A DNA stretch of 64,000 nt, from contig CM030705.1 of NCBI GenBank assembly GCA_017979445.1, positions 9,250,679 through 9,314,678 on the forward strand, in the 5' to 3' direction. Source of the DNA: Akebia trifoliata. Its lineage: Eukaryota; Streptophyta; Magnoliopsida; Ranunculales; Lardizabalaceae. This document shows, one piece after another, positions 60,045-64,000 of the stretch. The stretch's first letter is position 1. Each line of letters opens with the position of its first letter. Below the pieces are notes generated by a model that worked only from the letters and a program-made list of their open reading frames with translations, had not been told where the DNA came from and made no database searches. Made by a program: the position numbers and the translations under genes.

Positions 60045-60155
60045 GGGGTGCCCGGAGTTATATCTGACTAGGGGGACCGGATGAGCCAGGGCCGGAACCA
60101 AGGCATATGCACCCCTCCCCCGGGCACGTGCGACACCCGCACATCACACACACTA
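60045..60155. repeat. Dispersed repeat related to 655-725
   Basis: Contains GGGGTGCCCGG, a GGACCGGATGAGCCAGGGCC block and CACCCGCACATCACACACAC. It is GC-rich against an AT-rich background, consistent with an inserted SINE-like element. The ends are not defined. Confidence 0.4.
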
Positions 60156-60519
60156 GGTAAAAATTGTGGGTAAGTAGGCATGACATGTAGACCATAAACT
60201 AAATGATCTATCATGGTATACTGTAGGTTTTGTGGGAGATTTTATTATCCCTAAGAAATGCAAGAAGCAAGAATGAATTTTCAAACCGTAATAAGAAGTG
60301 AAGTATTATTCCAAAAGAAACAAAGCAAACAAAATGGGTGTAATCAAGCTAAACTCACTTAGAAACCAAAACCTTCCATTCAACCATAATTAGAAGGAAT
60401 TCAAAAGATATTCGGGTAGTCATCACAGAAAAGCAGGAAAATAAGAATAGAGAAAAACAAGAAAAGCAAACGAGAGAGACTAATTCTGCATTGGAAAAAA
60501 TAGAACAATTGCCCAGGTT

Positions 60520-63500
60520 TCATTCAACTTTCAAGGCAGGTCGAGGTTGATGATCATTCCATTGCAGCAACATCCATACTATTGATGTACCTGATAAAAA
60601 ACAAGACAAAGTTATATGAACCAAATAAACTTTTTTAGATGATCACAAGCCAAGTAATTCCCTCACAATAATAAATTGTATTTAGTTAAGTTGAATGTAA
60701 TGCAAGCGTGTGGAGATAAGGTAGATGAAAACATACACCATAAGGCATAAGCAATTGCACTACAAGCACAGTTCAAGAAATTGGTGAAATTGGCTTAGAC
60801 CCATAGCTCAATTGGTTTGACACAGTGCAAGGCAACTTTGAGGTCATGGCTTCAAGTCCAGCTTACCCACGAGAGAGAGAGATGACTTGTTTGTATCATA
60901 TTCTAGAGAAACATTGATTTGGGCACCAACAACAGATTAAGAATAATTGATAGAAAAAAATCCATTGATCTATCCATGTCTCAATATGAGATGGGTTTAT
61001 GAACTACAGAACACAATATCATAATGAGGTCCAATAGACTTCACATCATAATGCTTAAAACCACTTCTTAATTCTATATGAATCTCTTCTGTACATCCTT
61101 GTTAACATAGAAGGTCCTGCAGAGACCTTAGATCATTGTGTTTCATTTCCTTTGGTTATCTCAACTCTCAAGTTTGCAAGACAGGAGATTAACAACATCC
61201 TGTTAATGAAATATTCAATCCCAAGATGTTGTCTTTCATATATAAACTGGAAAAATCGATAGATCTTTAGGTTGGCCATGGATAAGCTCTACCTTGATTC
61301 GATATATTTTTCTGCAAGCCTGTGAAAGATTAACAACTTTGAATTACAGATTGACATTGAATTAAGGTACAGCCATAGATATGCCACCAAAAGATCTTTC
61401 TTTTTCCGTATTTGGTCTTTTTTCCCCCATTTTGTTTGTGAAAAATGATGGCTTTTGGGATTGAACCCATCGTATAACCAAATAGTGTTCTATCTTGTCT
61501 GCAAACCTGTGACAACCAAAGGAAATGATATGCAATGATCTAAATCTACAGACCTTCTACATCAACTTGGGTTTAAAGAAAGGTAGTAAAAAACAAGTAA
61601 ACAGGAAAATAAGATTACTTCCCAAGCTGCTTACCTAGAAGAAATCCAAAAGTGCTTAGCTCTTTCTTTTTTTGTTTTTGTAATCAAGCAAAAAAAATAC
61701 TTGCTTATCTATGATGAACTACAGGTTTCTATTCAACTAAGATCCTCTTTGTTCCGAGTACTAAGCTCGTCTTTGGGGCCTTTGCTTGGGGGAAGTTGTG
61801 TATTTGTTCTCTTTCTGTAGTCCTGTGCATTAAAGAGATCATGGAAGATGGAACTATACACTTTAGCCTAATGTCTTCCAAACCCTCATAAAATTACAAA
61901 TATATACTGTATACACCAGAATTGTCCAACAAATCATTTACGGAACAAATGAATTGAATTTCCACCATCACTAGGAAGAGTTGACCAATGTGGAAAAAGC
62001 AACTGGCTTCTTGGGGACTTTAGTGAACTAAGTTTCCACCATCACCAGGAAGAACTGAACAAATGTGGATAAAGCAACAACTGGCTTCTTCTTTTTCTAT
62101 TTTTTTTTATAAGCAAAAAAATTAGTAAAACAAGGAATAGGTGATTGAGATGACCTGCCAATACAAGAAAAAGAAAATGAACTATCAACCCCACTCCCCA
62201 ACCTAAATCATTGAAAAAAAATCCCTAAATTCCTTAAATGCTTTACACCAAAAGAACAATAAACCCAAAACCGAAAACGCCAGCTCCTAACGAGACTTTT
62301 CGACCCCCTCAAGCACCCTACTGTTTCTTTCTTTCCCCAAGCCCCAACAAATTGCAAACTCCTCAATGTCCTTAGAAGATGAAAATTTCCATAATATAGT
62401 TCTAGTTCTAGGAGAATGAAGACAATAGATCTATATGTAGTAAGAATTTTTAAGCCTCCAATTTCTCATAAGACTGTTCAGCTTTCCTTCGAAGTTAGAA
62501 CTAGGTAAACAATTATTATCAAGCTTTGCACTCCTTTTAGCGTAGTAGTAAAGTTACCCATCAGATAAGAAGGAAAAAAAAAATGAATGCCAAGAAAAGA
62601 GGGTATTAACCAGTTACTCCCCTCCCCCTACACACACAAAATGGTTAACTCTTTAAAATCAATATTCAGTACTGTTAAGATGCTCAAGGTTTGCAATCAG
62701 AATATAAAGGGACTACAGAAAACCTATAGTTCAAGAAAAAAAAAAAAAAATTAAAGGAAGAGATGCAAATCAATCCAAGATCAAAGCATAAGAGGTAGCA
62801 ACATAAACTGATCTCATGTTATTGTATGAAAATTAATACCTGCAAAGATGCCGACGGTTGTTAGATTAGCAATAGCCATTGTGTGGTAGATTAGATATTC
62901 TGTCAAGAAATGACCAAAGGCATAGATGAAAGACAGAAAAGTTGCCAAGTAAATTGGCTTGTTGTCGAGGTTAAATGCACAGAGAAAACAAAGAGTGCAA
63001 GTCAGAAGTGTCCACACTCCAAAAGTCCTTCCATGAACTTCACTCACTATAAGAAAAACGATATCTTCATTAGAAAATCAACCTCATAAAACACCTTATT
63101 ATACAACCACAGAGGGAAAATAAACAAATAAAATGAATCATATTAGGAAATTAAACAAATAAGAAATGAAGGACAACATTTTTGGATAACAAGAGGAAAC
63201 CGATTTAAATTGGGCAAATTAATTGATCACCAATTATATATAAATCAATCTGGAGCAAGAAAAATGTACCAACTGAAAAAACGTGGCTCAAGGAAATCTT
63301 TCATTTAAAATTCATTAAAATGCAACTCCTTGATCGCGTCTACTACTCTAAGTGCCTATCCCAATTTATAAACATATTCAGGCAAGAAAAATGATACATT
63401 GGAATCCCATATTTCTAAATCAATTTCAAGAATGTAACCGACGGTGTTAGTTCCCTACGGAATCTGTTCATAGTATTAGTGATTGCTTCCTGATAGATAA

Positions 63501-64000
63501 CAATTTGCAATCCCTTTTTTTTATTTATTTTTTTGGTATTTTTGTAAATCAAATTGTTGTTACAAATCTTCTTCTTTGACTTACGCGAATTATACGGGTG
63601 ACCTACAGAAGAAAATCCTAATTTCCTCGCAGATTCTTCGTAGTTCCACATGTAACTTAATGTTCGTATATATGTTGGATTTCCATCTCATTCCAAGTGA
63701 GAATTCTTCCAAATTTCTTGAACTCATGGCTCTCACCAAACAAAACCCTAAATCATACCTCCCTCTCATCAGTAAATACAATTGATTTGAAATGATCTAA
63801 ATTTGAGATTAAGCAAATAAGATCAAATCTCTAAACAAAATCTTAAACTCTACATTTGAACTCTCACTTTAGAAAAAACAATTCTCTTAAAACATTATGT
63901 TTTAAAAACAAGAAGCAAATAAATAGAAAAGTAGAGGTAATTGGAAGCTCACTTGTGGTTTTGGAGAAGACGGCAAGTCTGAGTGCCCATATGTCGAAGA
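60520..64000 (-). CDS. ERG28: ERG28-like sterol biosynthesis scaffold protein, 5' end beyond window
   Basis: ER-membrane protein that in yeast and plants tethers the sterol C-4 demethylation enzymes (SMO, 3-beta-HSD/D, SR). Visible minus-strand exons: 63953-64000 (continues past the edge), 62840-63046, 60520-60590. They join in frame to 107 residues, ending with TGA at 60520-60522. FDIWALRLAVFSKTTM is followed by SEVHGRTFGVWTLLTCTLCF, KPIYLATFLSFIYAFGHFLT and IANLTTVGIFAGTSIVWMLL, nearly the family consensus, with several membrane-spanning hydrophobic stretches. The C-terminal tail (QWNDHQPRPALKVE) is short and variable, as in plant homologues. All introns are GT-AG. The missing N-terminal part should be about 25 residues. 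A tRNA-derived SINE (60791-60886) lies in the last intron. Confidence 0.93.
60791..60886 (+). mobile_element. tRNA-derived SINE in the ERG28 last intron
   Basis: TTGGCTTAGACCCATAGCTC and AATTGGTTTGAC give the A box (TAGCTCAATTGG). GGCTTCAAGTCC is the B box and CAGCTTACCCAC the end, followed by a GA-rich run. It is antisense to ERG28 and in the same family as 27007 and 50404. Confidence 0.65.
61956..62100. repeat. Two-copy tandem repeat, period 74 bp
   Basis: TTTCCACCATCAC(T/C)AGGAAGA followed by GAC(C/A)AATGTGGA(A/T)AAAGC and ACTGGCTTCTT occurs at 61959 and again at 62033, with scattered mismatches. It lies in the ERG28 last intron. Confidence 0.8.

Larger units (their letters stand above)
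58117..60519. other. Intergenic region between COX6A and ERG28
   Basis: COX6A promoter at the left, then a hAT-type MITE (58385-58839), a TG/CG alternating tract (59120-59150), AT-rich sequence with nothing recognised (59.2-60.0 kb), a repeat fragment (60045-60155) and the presumed ERG28 3' UTR. Confidence 0.6.

Noticed and set aside
60791..60886. tRNA-like sequence with A and B boxes
   Set aside because: No complete cloverleaf or CCA-end acceptor stem, and several degenerate copies with A-rich tails occur, so this is a SINE and not a tRNA gene.

Overview
This is nuclear DNA of a flowering plant, most likely a dicot or early-diverging angiosperm. It is AT-rich, its genes are split into many short exons with GT-AG introns of up to about 3 kb, and its intergenic DNA is full of MITEs, tRNA-derived SINEs, LINE remnants and LTR fragments. 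I cannot name the species.

I could build seven protein-coding genes by joining exons whose splice sites and phases fit. In order: (1) 3096-11080 (+), FANCL, the RING E3 ligase of the Fanconi anaemia DNA-crosslink repair pathway, 11 exons, 299 aa; (2) 13048-16926 (-), a Rad6/UBC2-like ubiquitin-conjugating E2, 6 exons, 153 aa, converging on FANCL; (3) 25444-34733 (+), a ROG1-like DUF676 serine esterase/lipase, 10 exons, 417 aa; (4) 40072-40610 (+), an EPFL2-type secreted cysteine-rich peptide, 3 exons, 119 aa; (5) 51029-52447 (+), a 472 aa acidic single-pass membrane protein of unknown role with a probable 5' UTR intron; (6) 54296-58116 (-), mitochondrial cytochrome c oxidase subunit 6a, 4 exons, 99 aa; (7) 60520 to beyond the right edge (-), the sterol-biosynthesis scaffold ERG28, 3 visible exons.

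The genes do not form one pathway. Two neighbourhoods stand out. FANCL (an E3) and an E2 lie tail to tail less than 2 kb apart. The order EPFL2 - acidic membrane protein - COX6a matches, from memory, Arabidopsis AT4G37810 - AT4G37820 - AT4G37830, which would be conserved microsynteny.

The space between and inside the genes is mostly transposon debris. Elements with recognisable target-site duplications are a Tourist-like MITE (1318-1976), three hAT-type MITEs (13937-14420, 19035-19274, 58385-58839), a Mutator-type MITE (17344-17945), a solo LTR (47355-48165) and a SINE with a 17 bp duplication (50660-50820). A family of palindromes within palindromes occurs at 22.4-22.8 and 36.1-36.9 kb. Degenerate RTE/L1-type LINE and Copia fragments sit inside introns of FANCL and the esterase. 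I found no bacterial-type system, CRISPR array, rRNA or intact tRNA gene, and nothing that amounts to a convincing new molecular system. The most unusual structures are the nested palindromes and the inverted SINE pair in a 5' UTR intron.
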